Positions 1 to 7,302 of a stretch of DNA of 64,000 nt are shown piece after piece. The position numbers and the translations under genes were made by a program. Below the pieces are notes generated by a model that saw only the letters and a list, made by a program, of their open reading frames with translations, made no database searches and was not told where the DNA came from. Every line of letters starts with the position of its first letter. Position 1 is the first letter of the stretch. The stretch comes from Ureibacillus galli (GTDB lineage Bacteria > Bacillota > Bacilli > Bacillales_A > Planococcaceae), in NCBI RefSeq assembly GCF_014836845.1, contig NZ_JACSQA010000001.1, forward strand, positions 62,001 to 126,000, given 5' to 3'.

Positions 1-210
1 ATGTTATCACAGCAACAAGTAAAAGATACGGAAATTCACCTTACACTGGAAGATACTCGTAGAACATTAAAGGGCTTACATGAGACAATGGAAAATGATT
101 TGAAATCTGCCCTTGAATCTGATTTAGAAAACTTAAAAATCGAACTAGATTATGTCAAGTTTGAAAACGCAAAAAAACAACAACAAATGGAACTTAGAGG
201 TGAAAAATAG
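1..210 (+). CDS. xpaC: XpaC-like protein, C-terminal end (partial)
   Basis: The open frame runs off the left edge, so the ATG at position 1 is probably internal. The 69 visible residues are charged and helical, as expected for the C-terminal end of XpaC-family proteins (about 200 residues, named for hydrolysis of 5-bromo-4-chloroindolyl phosphate; true role unclear). The name rests mainly on context: xpaC precedes the TelA-family gene yaaN in Bacillus, and a TelA-family gene follows here with a 1-base overlap. Family identity from this fragment alone is weak. Confidence 0.6.
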   Translation: MLSQQQVKDTEIHLTLEDTRRTLKGLHETMENDLKSALESDLENLKIELDYVKFENAKKQQQMELRGEK

Positions 211-1322
211 TGTCTGAAAAAAAGAGCGCCATGAATCCATTTGAAGAGTTTTCGAAAAATGGAAGCTCTTTTTTTGATGTTATGATTAATCACGACTATT
301 CTGACGATACACCGGTATTTAATTCCCTTAATAATGAGCAGCAATCTGAGGCATTGTTGTTAGCCAGTCGTTTGGACGTTTCTCGTTATGAGAATGTCCT
401 TCGTTTTGGTGAAGAAGTTCAACAAAAACTAAAAAATTTCACTCATAATATGTTAGTCTCTGTTCAACGAAATGATACTTCTCCCATTCGGGAAATTTTG
501 TTTAAATTAATGCAACATTTAGAGAAAGTGAATCCTGATGATTTAATTGAAAAAAACAAAGGATTCTTTCGTAAGTTTTTTAATCAGCCAAAAACGTCCT
601 TACAAGAAATTGTTACTCAATATAATCGTTTAAGTAAACAAATTGACCGATTAAGTATTCAATTGCAACATGCTCAAAAAGGGTTACTGTCAGATATGAA
701 TTTATTAAACGAGTTGTATGACTTGAATGAACAATATTTTTATCATATTAATTTATTTATTGCAGCTGGAGAAATGAAAAAAAAGGATTTACTTAATCAC
801 GATCTACCAATATTAGAGGAAAAAGCAATCACCTCCTCTAATCCAATGGATCGACAACTTTTAAACGATTTAAAAACTTCGATTGAGTGGCTAGATAAAA
901 AAATATATGATTTACAAATATCTAGAGAAATTGCCATACAAACTGCGCCTCAAATTCGTCTAATCCAACAAACGAATCAAATGTTAATTGAAAAAATTCA
1001 AACATCGGTTATGACGACAATTCCTTTATGGCAGACACAGATTTCGATTCTTATCAGTTTAAGTCGTCAGCAACGTACTGAGGCTGCTAGTCGCAGATTA
1101 ATGGATACTTCCGAACAAATGCTACGGAATAATGCAAAAATGATTGAAGCATCTGTCCAAAATGCCAGTAAGCAAAAATCGATTAGCCACGCAGATATTG
1201 ATTCCTTCAAACAGACACAATATCAATTACTTGAATCGATTGAAGAAACGTTACGCGTACAAGCGATTAGCAATGAGCAAAAAGCATCCATCGAAGCAAA
1301 CCTCCCTGACATTCAGCGTTAA
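210..1322 (+). CDS. yaaN: Toxic-anion resistance (TelA/YaaN) family protein
   Basis: A 370-residue cytoplasmic, mostly helical protein of the TelA family (Bacillus YaaN is about 386 residues). Family members are linked to tellurite and other toxic-anion or cell-envelope stress; the mechanism is unknown. I see no membrane segment. The start is a GTG overlapping the last base of the upstream TAG, behind an AGAGGTG Shine-Dalgarno sequence, so it is translationally coupled to the xpaC-like gene. A strong hairpin terminator follows at 1343. The family call is good; the physiological role is inferred. Confidence 0.85.
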   Translation: MSEKKSAMNPFEEFSKNGSSFFDVMINHDYSDDTPVFNSLNNEQQSEALLLASRLDVSRYENVLRFGEEVQQKLKNFTHNMLVSVQRNDTSPIREILFKLMQHLEKVNPDDLIEKNKGFFRKFFNQPKTSLQEIVTQYNRLSKQIDRLSIQLQHAQKGLLSDMNLLNELYDLNEQYFYHINLFIAAGEMKKKDLLNHDLPILEEKAITSSNPMDRQLLNDLKTSIEWLDKKIYDLQISREIAIQTAPQIRLIQQTNQMLIEKIQTSVMTTIPLWQTQISILISLSRQQRTEAASRRLMDTSEQMLRNNAKMIEASVQNASKQKSISHADIDSFKQTQYQLLESIEETLRVQAISNEQKASIEANLPDIQR

Positions 1323-1342
1323 ACATTGTTCTCCCAGTAAAA

Positions 1343-1377
1343 AAGCACGATTGTTTTATTTAAAAACAATCGTGCTT
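1343..1377. terminator. Bidirectional terminator between yaaN and the minus-strand small gene
   Basis: A perfect 15-bp stem (1343-1357 with 1363-1377) has A-rich sequence on its left and a T-rich tail on its right, so it can serve the convergent genes on both sides. Confidence 0.85.
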
Positions 1378-1391
1378 CTTTCATATATCCA

Positions 1392-1589
1392 TTATTCGAA
1401 GTAATCTTTATAATAGCCACCAACATTACCAGTGTTATCGATGACAAAAATAAATTCCTCTGTTTCGTTCTTCACTTCATATTCTTTTCCAACCGTTAAA
1501 ACATTGGAAACTAAATATTTCTCAGCATTTGTATTTACGCATTTTACTTTGCGAATTGTTGGTGCGTCTTTCCATTTTAAATTTAACAT
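1392..1589 (-). CDS. Small conserved protein, DUF6501-like
   Basis: A 65-residue soluble protein that starts with ATG behind GTGAGG. The C-terminal part (ETEEFIFVIDNTGNVGGYY) matches my memory of a small Bacillales family, DUF6501, of about 65-70 residues and unknown function. It has no signal peptide or membrane segment. It converges on yaaN and shares its terminator. The family assignment is from memory and moderately sure; no function is proposed. Confidence 0.7.
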   Translation of the reverse strand: MLNLKWKDAPTIRKVKCVNTNAEKYLVSNVLTVGKEYEVKNETEEFIFVIDNTGNVGGYYKDYFE

Positions 1590-1726
1590 TATTTTACCTC
1601 ACTTTAAACTGACCTACTTTTATTTTCTTCTCTATTTTAAACGATTTCAATTCATTTGTGGAATTTTTCGCATGCCATTGAATGAAAATCATGAAAAATG
1701 TTACATTATTTGAAGAGGTGATTGAT

Positions 1727-1822
1727 TTGTCTTTCAGTGGTGTTCCGAGTTGGTTTTTTATAATGGTAATTATTTTTGCAATCGTTTTTATTATCATTTC
1801 GGAATGGAATTCTAGAAGTTAA
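1727..1822 (+). CDS. 31-residue single-pass membrane protein
   Basis: TTG start behind AGAGGTG with about 6 bases of spacing; 31 codons. The peptide has a short polar start (SFSGVPSW), a roughly 17-residue hydrophobic segment and a polar C-terminus (EWNSRS), which is the layout of a small membrane peptide. The strong ribosome-binding site and single clean helix argue for a real gene; the longer minus-strand frame over the same bases is probably its shadow. Function unknown. Confidence 0.55.
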   Translation: MSFSGVPSWFFIMVIIFAIVFIIISEWNSRS

Positions 1823-1899
1823 TATTTTTTATCTATTCATTCCCTTTTAAGCTTATATTGGCAGATTAATTTATTTATGTTTTATATTGGAGGTTATGG

Positions 1900-2178
1900 A
1901 TGGACAGATTGGATGAAAAAAAGATAGATCAATTAATGAAAGCATTCCTTACATTACAAACAGTCGAGGAATGTGAAGATTTTTTTAACGATTTATGTAC
2001 ACAAAAAGAAATTCGAGCCTTTGCCCAAAGGTTAGAAGTCGCCCGTATGTTATTAAACGGGCATACATATGAAGAAATAGAAGAATTGACATATGCTACT
2101 TATAATACTATTTCTAGAGTAAGAAAGGTTTTACAAAACAATCATTTAAAGATTATTTTAGATCGAATAAATAGTTAA
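1900..2178 (+). CDS. yerC: YerC/YecD family TrpR-related DNA-binding protein
   Basis: A 92-residue protein of the TrpR-like superfamily. The segment around residues 50-85 (LNGHTYEEIEELTYATYNTISRVRK) reads as a helix-turn-helix, with the T(N)TISRVRK recognition helix typical of YerC. Such proteins are small dimeric regulators, but they lack the tryptophan-binding role of enterobacterial TrpR and their targets are largely unknown. ATG start behind GGAGG. It is monocistronic, with a terminator just downstream. Confidence 0.85.
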   Translation: MDRLDEKKIDQLMKAFLTLQTVEECEDFFNDLCTQKEIRAFAQRLEVARMLLNGHTYEEIEELTYATYNTISRVRKVLQNNHLKIILDRINS

Positions 2179-2180
2179 AG

Positions 2181-2209
2181 AAAAAGAGTCCCTTATAGTG
2201 ACTCTTTTT
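2181..2209 (+). terminator. Terminator of yerC-like gene
   Basis: A 10-bp stem (2181-2190 with 2200-2209) with a 9-base loop. It begins three bases after the stop codon and ends in a T run. Confidence 0.85.
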
Positions 2210-2346
2210 TCTTTTGTCCAGTCACTTTAGCCGTTTAAAGTTTCAACGCGTTACATGGAACGATTGCAGCTTAAATTTTTTTATAATAATATTTACACGT
2301 TAAGTTACAAAGTTTGACAAAAACATCATTAAGCGAGGAAACTTCT

Positions 2347-2985
2347 ATGAGATATATACAACTTTTTTTAGGCTGCTTAATTGTAAACATTGGCGTTTTT
2401 ATTTTACATAGTGCGCACATTGGCACAGGTGGATCGATTGGATTAGCATTAAGCATTTCTTATTGGATTGATATAGCCTTTCCCTTTGCCTATGTTATTG
2501 TAAACATACCCTTTTTCATCCTATCTATAAAAAAACTAGGATTACAATTTACATTATCAACCGTTCTTGCCATTGCGATTCTTAGTATATTGTCCTATAT
2601 CACTGAACTTATAATGCCTGAAATCTCCATTCCTACTTGGATTGGTGTCATACTTGGTAGTGTTATAGTCGGTTGCGGAGTAATCCTATTATTCCTTAAT
2701 AAATCATCCCTTGGTGGAACAAGTATAGTATCCCTTTATTTACAAAGAAAGTTCCAATGGGATCCGGGTAAGACATTATTCATATTTGATTTATTTATCA
2801 TTTTAACGACTTGTTATTCCATAGGTTGGATTGGGTTCATTTATTCTTCCCTTTCCGCATTTATCGTGTCAGCTATGGTTTCCACATTTAAAAAGCGGAT
2901 TGATGAAAAAATCAATGTAACGGAAGTTAATGAAGAGTCTATAGAGGAAAATGAATCAAATGAAATGCCAGTATTGCAACAATAA
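2347..2985 (+). CDS. YitT-type (DUF161) integral membrane protein, short form
   Basis: A 212-residue protein with five to six hydrophobic helices and the DUF161 motifs GTGGSIGLAL near residue 25 and NKSSLGGTSI near residue 118. Typical YitT proteins are about 280 residues and end in a cytoplasmic DUF2179 domain. Here the protein stops after the membrane part with a short acidic tail, so it is a short form. The start chosen is the ATG at 2347, six bases after AGGAA; an upstream in-frame ATG (2314) lacks a good ribosome-binding site. Substrate and function are unknown. Confidence 0.75.
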   Translation: MRYIQLFLGCLIVNIGVFILHSAHIGTGGSIGLALSISYWIDIAFPFAYVIVNIPFFILSIKKLGLQFTLSTVLAIAILSILSYITELIMPEISIPTWIGVILGSVIVGCGVILLFLNKSSLGGTSIVSLYLQRKFQWDPGKTLFIFDLFIILTTCYSIGWIGFIYSSLSAFIVSAMVSTFKKRIDEKINVTEVNEESIEENESNEMPVLQQ

Positions 2986-2986
2986 A

Positions 2987-3009
2987 GGGCAATCCATTTT
3001 GGATCGCCC
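2987..3009. terminator. Terminator between yitT-like gene and ABC ATPase gene
   Basis: A 10-base stem with one mismatch (2987-2996 with 3000-3009) directly after the stop codon. It lies between two convergent genes and may serve both. Confidence 0.7.
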
Positions 3010-3015
3010 TCTTCA

Positions 3016-3750
3016 TTATTTTAATGTTCTTTTTAAAAACTCTTTTGTTCTTTCTTGTGTTGGATTAACCAATACTTGTGCAGGAGGACCTTCTTCCACA
3101 ATAACTCCTTTATCCATAAAGACAACACGGTCCGATACTTCACGGGCAAACTCCATTTCATGGGTTACAATGAGCATCGTTCTACCTTCATCTGCTAATT
3201 TACGCATTACTTTTAACACTTCTCCTACCATTTCTGGGTCTAACGCAGAAGTTGGTTCATCAAACAGCATTACTTCCGGATCCATGGAGAGAGCACGTGC
3301 AATCGCTACCCGTTGTTTTTGACCCCCAGATAATTGTCGGGGTTTCGCATTAACATACTTTTCCATTCCAACAACAGATAAATAGTTTATTGCATTTCTT
3401 TTTGCTTCTTCTTTTGATCGTTTTAACACTTTTTGTTGACCAATGACACAGTTACTTAAAACATTATGATTATCAAATAAGTTAAATTGTTGGAATACCA
3501 TTCCTAAATGGGTACGATACTGTTTAATGTCATGTTGATCATCTAAAATATTGTCACCGTTATAGATAATTTCACCTGCAGTCGGCGTTTCTAATAAATT
3601 AATACAACGAAGTAGCGTGGATTTTCCTGAACCTGATGAACCGATTAAACAGACCACTTCACCTTTCGAAACGGAAAAGTTCACATCGCGTAAAACTTCA
3701 TTGTTACCAAATGATTTATTTAGATGTTTGATTTCAATAACTTTCTCCAT
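3016..3750 (-). CDS. Polar amino-acid ABC transporter, ATP-binding subunit (predicted lysine)
   Basis: A 244-residue ABC ATPase of the polar amino-acid family (GlnQ/ArtM type). Walker A is GSSGSGKST (residues 37-45), the signature is LSGGQKQR, and Walker B is [14 protein letters not shown] followed by the H-loop of LIVTHEM. It is the last gene of a binding protein-permease-ATPase set, with AAGGAG before the ATG. It powers uptake through the permease next to it. The substrate is inferred from the lysine riboswitch ahead of the set. Confidence 0.92.
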   Translation of the reverse strand: MEKVIEIKHLNKSFGNNEVLRDVNFSVSKGEVVCLIGSSGSGKSTLLRCINLLETPTAGEIIYNGDNILDDQHDIKQYRTHLGMVFQQFNLFDNHNVLSNCVIGQQKVLKRSKEEAKRNAINYLSVVGMEKYVNAKPRQLSGGQKQRVAIARALSMDPEVMLFDEPTSALDPEMVGEVLKVMRKLADEGRTMLIVTHEMEFAREVSDRVVFMDKGVIVEEGPPAQVLVNPTQERTKEFLKRTLK

Positions 3751-3775
3751 CTTATTTACTCCTTACGCGATAAAT

Positions 3776-4498
3776 TTAAATACTTTGTTTTTGTTCTACT
3801 TTATAGGCATTTTTGCCATCCATTTTTCTCTCGATATAACGCAATAAAAATGTAGCGGTTAATGTCATAATTAAATAAATAACACATGTAATAATGTAAG
3901 ATTCTGCAAAACGGAAATTTGCACCGGCAATCGATTTTGTCGTAAAGAATAGTTCCGTTACACTAATTACACTTAACACTGCCGAGTCTTTAATATTCAT
4001 AATGAATTGGTTACCCGTTGCAGGTAATATATTTCGGAAAACTTGCGGTAAAATGACATGAATCATCGTTTGAAAATGACTCATTCCAATCGCTTCAGCT
4101 GCTTCATATTGACCTTTATCAATCGATGCAATTCCACCACGAACATATTCAGCCATGTAAGCACCTGTATTTAAACCGACAACGACAAGTGCAGCAACAA
4201 ATCGATCCAATTCTAATCCGTAAGCAGCTAAACCATAGAAAACAACCATTGCTTGTACAATCATTGGTGTACCACGGAAAATTTCCACATAAACTGTTAA
4301 TATGAAATTAAACACTTTTAAAATAACAGATTTCATCGACTTCTTACGATGGGGTATCGTATGCATAACACCGATAAACAATCCGATAAGAGCACCAATA
4401 ATTGTACTAATAATAGCAATGACTAACGTCATATATGCGCCGCGTAAATAACTTGGCCAATTCTCTTCTAGAATTGAGAGTATAATATCTAAACTCAT
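3776..4498 (-). CDS. Polar amino-acid ABC transporter permease
   Basis: A 240-residue inner-membrane permease (HisM/ArtQ family) with an N-terminal hydrophobic helix near residues 20-45, further helices, and the EAA loop (EAAEAIGMSHFQTM) that contacts the ATPase. In this family one permease often forms a homodimer. ATG start behind TAGGAGG. It lies 25 bases upstream of the ATPase gene, but a terminator hairpin separates it from the binding-protein gene, so it is probably made at lower level than the binding protein. Confidence 0.92.
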   Translation of the reverse strand: MSLDIILSILEENWPSYLRGAYMTLVIAIISTIIGALIGLFIGVMHTIPHRKKSMKSVILKVFNFILTVYVEIFRGTPMIVQAMVVFYGLAAYGLELDRFVAALVVVGLNTGAYMAEYVRGGIASIDKGQYEAAEAIGMSHFQTMIHVILPQVFRNILPATGNQFIMNIKDSAVLSVISVTELFFTTKSIAGANFRFAESYIITCVIYLIMTLTATFLLRYIERKMDGKNAYKVEQKQSI

Positions 4499-4601
4499 AA
4501 ATATCCTCCTAAAATTTTGAAAATCGAATTTCGTAAAATACGAAGTTTCGATTGTTAAACCATGATCTTTTTATCCATTTCTCTTTTGTAAAAAATAGAG
4601 C

Positions 4602-4624
4602 CACTGGTCGATTATCGACCAGTG
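4602..4624 (-). terminator. Intercistronic hairpin between binding protein and permease genes
   Basis: A perfect 10-bp stem with a 3-base loop. On the minus strand it is followed by a T-rich tract (A run at 4590-4596 on the plus strand). It lies about 15 bases after the binding-protein stop and before the permease gene, so it should let only part of the transcription continue. Confidence 0.8.
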
Positions 4625-4637
4625 CCACCATTTCACA

Positions 4638-5477
4638 TTATTTTGCTGCAGGTTGGTTAGCAATTGCTTCATCCATCTGCTGTTTTCTTTCTTCTTCAGA
4701 AATAGATTTTAATGTTTCATTAATTGCCTCTATGTTTTTATCGCCTTTTTTAAGACCGATTGCTACGGCCGTATTTTCTTCATTTGTTTCAAAACCATCT
4801 TCTAATTCTACATAAACGAAGTTATCATTTGCAGTAGTAGAAGATATTGCTTCTGGTCTTTCAGCCACATAGCCGTCAATAACTCCAGATTCTAAAGCAA
4901 CACGCATATGAGAGAAACTTTCCATTGCTGTCTCTTTTTGTACATTTGGAATTTGGTCGATGACATCATAGTTTGTAGTATTTAATTGTGAAGTGATTTT
5001 TGCACCTGCAAAATCTGCTAATGTTTTGGCATTTGCATATTTTCCACCAGCTTTTGTAACAATAACAAGTTCACTAGTATAATAGTTTTCTGTAAAATCA
5101 ATTACTTCTTTACGTTCATCTGTTGGACTCATACCAGCAATGATTGCATCGATAACACCTGATTCTAGAGCTGGAAGTAACCCATCCCATTCAGTTTTTA
5201 CAATGACTAATTTTTTCCCTAATGCATCTGCAACACGTTTTGCAATTTCTACATCATATCCACCAGCATATTCTTCAGTACCTTCAATTTTAACCGCTCC
5301 ATTAGAATCGTCTTGTTGAGTCCAGTTAAATGGAGCATAACCAGCTTCTAGACCTACTTTTAATACATTATCATCTTCTTTTGAAGCTGATGAACTGCCT
5401 TTCTCAGAGCTGCCACATGCAGCAAGTAAAATGACTGCTACTAAAGTAGTTATTAATAGTTTGATTTTTCTCGACAT
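4638..5477 (-). CDS. Amino-acid ABC transporter substrate-binding lipoprotein (predicted lysine)
   Basis: A 279-residue periplasmic-binding-protein-like lipoprotein (SBP_bac_3 family). The lipobox LAAC puts the lipidated cysteine at residue 21. Family features are VGLEAGYAPFNW near the mature start, GYDVEIAKRVA, and the GMSPTDERK substrate-binding segment. It would capture a basic or polar amino acid outside the membrane. ATG start behind AAAGGAG. The lysine riboswitch upstream makes lysine the best guess; arginine or another basic amino acid remains possible. Confidence 0.92.
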   Translation of the reverse strand: MSRKIKLLITTLVAVILLAACGSSEKGSSSASKEDDNVLKVGLEAGYAPFNWTQQDDSNGAVKIEGTEEYAGGYDVEIAKRVADALGKKLVIVKTEWDGLLPALESGVIDAIIAGMSPTDERKEVIDFTENYYTSELVIVTKAGGKYANAKTLADFAGAKITSQLNTTNYDVIDQIPNVQKETAMESFSHMRVALESGVIDGYVAERPEAISSTTANDNFVYVELEDGFETNEENTAVAIGLKKGDKNIEAINETLKSISEEERKQQMDEAIANQPAAK

Positions 5478-5518
5478 CTTTCTCTCTCCTTTTACTTTTT
5501 TCGAGCTAGTTAACGCAA

Positions 5519-5549
5519 AAAGCGACCTAAGATGAACTTAGGTCGCTTG
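5519..5549 (-). terminator. Riboswitch expression-platform terminator
   Basis: A 12-bp stem with a short loop, followed on the minus strand by a T run. It lies between the lysine aptamer and the binding-protein gene, in the position expected of a lysine-induced terminator. Confidence 0.88.
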
Positions 5550-5559
5550 AATAAAAAAG

Positions 5560-5785
5560 CCCAAATCCTCTTACGCTCCCGATTGAGATAGCACCCCTCA
5601 GATGGTTGGGAAACTCCATCTGAGACAGTCCTGCAATTATTCACTGCAGACCCAGCATGAAGTAGAGAGCCTACTTACACACTTCGGCGACATTTCCTAT
5701 TTTTCATATCATTGCTTTGCTCTAAGCTCCATGAAAAACTAATAAATATCGCGCCTCTACCCCACTCGTAACGTGAGGTTTTAAT
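5560..5785 (-). promoter_or_regulatory. Lysine riboswitch (L box)
   Basis: Read on the minus strand, this leader carries the lysine aptamer signatures in order: GTAGAGGCGCG near the 5' side, the GCCGAAG element, GGTCTGCAGTGAAT followed by AGGACTGTC, and GGGGTGCTATCTC closing the core. The same elements are found in the Bacillus lysC L box as I recall it. A terminator follows, so lysine binding should stop transcription and repress the ABC transporter downstream. Aptamer ends are approximate. Confidence 0.93.
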
Positions 5786-5802
5786 ATTAAATTACTATTA
5801 GT

Positions 5803-5831
5803 ATGTTACTATATTAACATGTTTGTGTCAA
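5803..5831 (-). promoter_or_regulatory. Sigma-A type promoter of the riboswitch transcript
   Basis: On the minus strand: -35 TTGACA (5826-5831), 17-base spacer, -10 TAACAT (5803-5808). It sits just upstream of the lysine aptamer. Confidence 0.75.
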
Positions 5832-5909
5832 CATTGATTATTCTGATTAATAGAATATTAATAGAAATGGTGTTCGTTAAAAGTTTTCTTCAACGTATAT
5901 AAACAAAAA

Positions 5910-5936
5910 CCTCTAACGAAATATTTTCGCTAGAGG
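5910..5936 (-). terminator. Terminator of the odhAB operon
   Basis: An 11-bp stem containing one mismatch, followed on the minus strand by TTTTTG. It starts 11 bases after the odhB stop codon. Confidence 0.85.
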
Positions 5937-5947
5937 CTTCATTTGGA

Positions 5948-7201
5948 TTAAGAATTTAAAAGTAAATCTTCAGGGTTTTCAATTAACTCTTTAACTGTTT
6001 TTAAGAATCCAACAGAGTCTTTACCATCGATAATACGGTGGTCATAAGAAAGAGCTACATACATCATTGGGCGGATTTCCACTTCCCCATTAACAGCAAC
6101 TGGACGGTTAACGATCGAGTGCATACCTAAAATACCAGCTTGTGTACCGTTCATAATTGGTGTTGACATTAATGAACCGAATACACCACCGTTTGTAATT
6201 GTAAATGATCCACCAGCCATGTCGTTTAATCCTAATTTTTTATCGCGAGCTTTTTTCGCTAATTCAGCGATATCTTTTTCAATTTCTGCAAAGTTTTTAG
6301 CATTTGCATCACGAACTACTGGTACAACTAAGCCTTCTTCCGTTGAAACAGCGATACCGATGTCGAAGAAGTTATTTAAATGGATTTCATCTCCAACGAT
6401 TTGTGCATTAACGTATGGATATTTTTTAAGCGCCGCAACAACCGCTTTTGTGAAGAATGACATAAATCCAAGTTTAATATCATTTGCTTTTACGAATTCT
6501 TCTTGTTTACGTTTACGTAAAGCCATAATGTTTGTCATGTCAATTTCATTGAATGTTGTTAACATTGCAGTTGATTGTTTAACTTCTAATAAACGTTTTG
6601 CAATCGTTTGACGACGACGGCTCATTTTTTCAATTGTTACACGGTCAGATTCAGCTGCTGGTGTAAATACTATTGGTCCACCTGTTGTTGGTACAACTGG
6701 TGCTGCTGGAGCTGCTGCAGGTGCTGTACCATGAGCAGCAACGTCTTGTACACGTACGCGACCTTGTGGATCTACTGGTGAAATTGATGCTAAATCAATT
6801 CCTTTTTCACGTGCTAATTTACGTGCTGCTGGAGAAGCAACAACACGTTCGTTTGATGTTTCTTCTACTACTGGAGTTGCAACAGGAGCAGGTGTTGGTG
6901 CAGCTACTGGTGCTGGTGCAGCTTCAGCTTTTGGAGCTTCTTCAACTGGTGCAGGCGCTGCGCCTTCTCCAGCTTCAACAACAGCGATTACTTGACCTAC
7001 AAGAACTGTATCGCCTTCTTCAGCTAGAATTTGAGTTAATACTCCAGCCTCTTCAGAAATAATTTCAGCATTTACTTTATCTGTTTCTAATTCAACGATA
7101 AATTCGCCTTTTTCAACACGATCTCCAACTTTTTTTACCCACTGGGCAATCGTACCTTCTGTAATCGATTCTGCTAATTCAGGGACTTTAATTTCAGCCA
7201 C
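5948..7201 (-). CDS. odhB: 2-oxoglutarate dehydrogenase E2, dihydrolipoyl succinyltransferase
   Basis: A 417-residue E2 core of the 2-oxoglutarate dehydrogenase complex; it transfers succinyl groups from lipoyl-lysine to CoA in the TCA cycle. The N-terminal lipoyl domain has ELETDKVN with the lipoylated Lys42. A long Ala/Pro linker, a peripheral-subunit-binding domain ([15 protein letters not shown]), a second Ala/Pro linker and the catalytic domain follow; the active-site motif is YDHRIIDG (His388). The start chosen is GTG at 7201, eight bases after a perfect AAAGGAGG; the longer frame upstream is untranslated. Cotranscribed with odhA. Confidence 0.96.
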   Translation of the reverse strand: MAEIKVPELAESITEGTIAQWVKKVGDRVEKGEFIVELETDKVNAEIISEEAGVLTQILAEEGDTVLVGQVIAVVEAGEGAAPAPVEEAPKAEAAPAPVAAPTPAPVATPVVEETSNERVVASPAARKLAREKGIDLASISPVDPQGRVRVQDVAAHGTAPAAAPAAPVVPTTGGPIVFTPAAESDRVTIEKMSRRRQTIAKRLLEVKQSTAMLTTFNEIDMTNIMALRKRKQEEFVKANDIKLGFMSFFTKAVVAALKKYPYVNAQIVGDEIHLNNFFDIGIAVSTEEGLVVPVVRDANAKNFAEIEKDIAELAKKARDKKLGLNDMAGGSFTITNGGVFGSLMSTPIMNGTQAGILGMHSIVNRPVAVNGEVEIRPMMYVALSYDHRIIDGKDSVGFLKTVKELIENPEDLLLNS

Positions 7202-7302
7202 TTTGATATCCTCCTTTGAATAAACATGTGTACCTTTAATTATAAAGGCACACATGCATCTACTAACATGTAATAGCCTATTTGAATATTAACATCAAAA
7301 GT

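Noticed and set aside
1594-1797. 67-residue minus-strand frame
   Set aside because: It runs antisense to the small membrane-peptide gene, which has the better start signals.
6673-7062. Leu/Gln-rich 129-residue plus-strand frame
   Set aside because: It is the antisense of the Ala/Pro linkers of odhB; composition is an artefact of codon bias.
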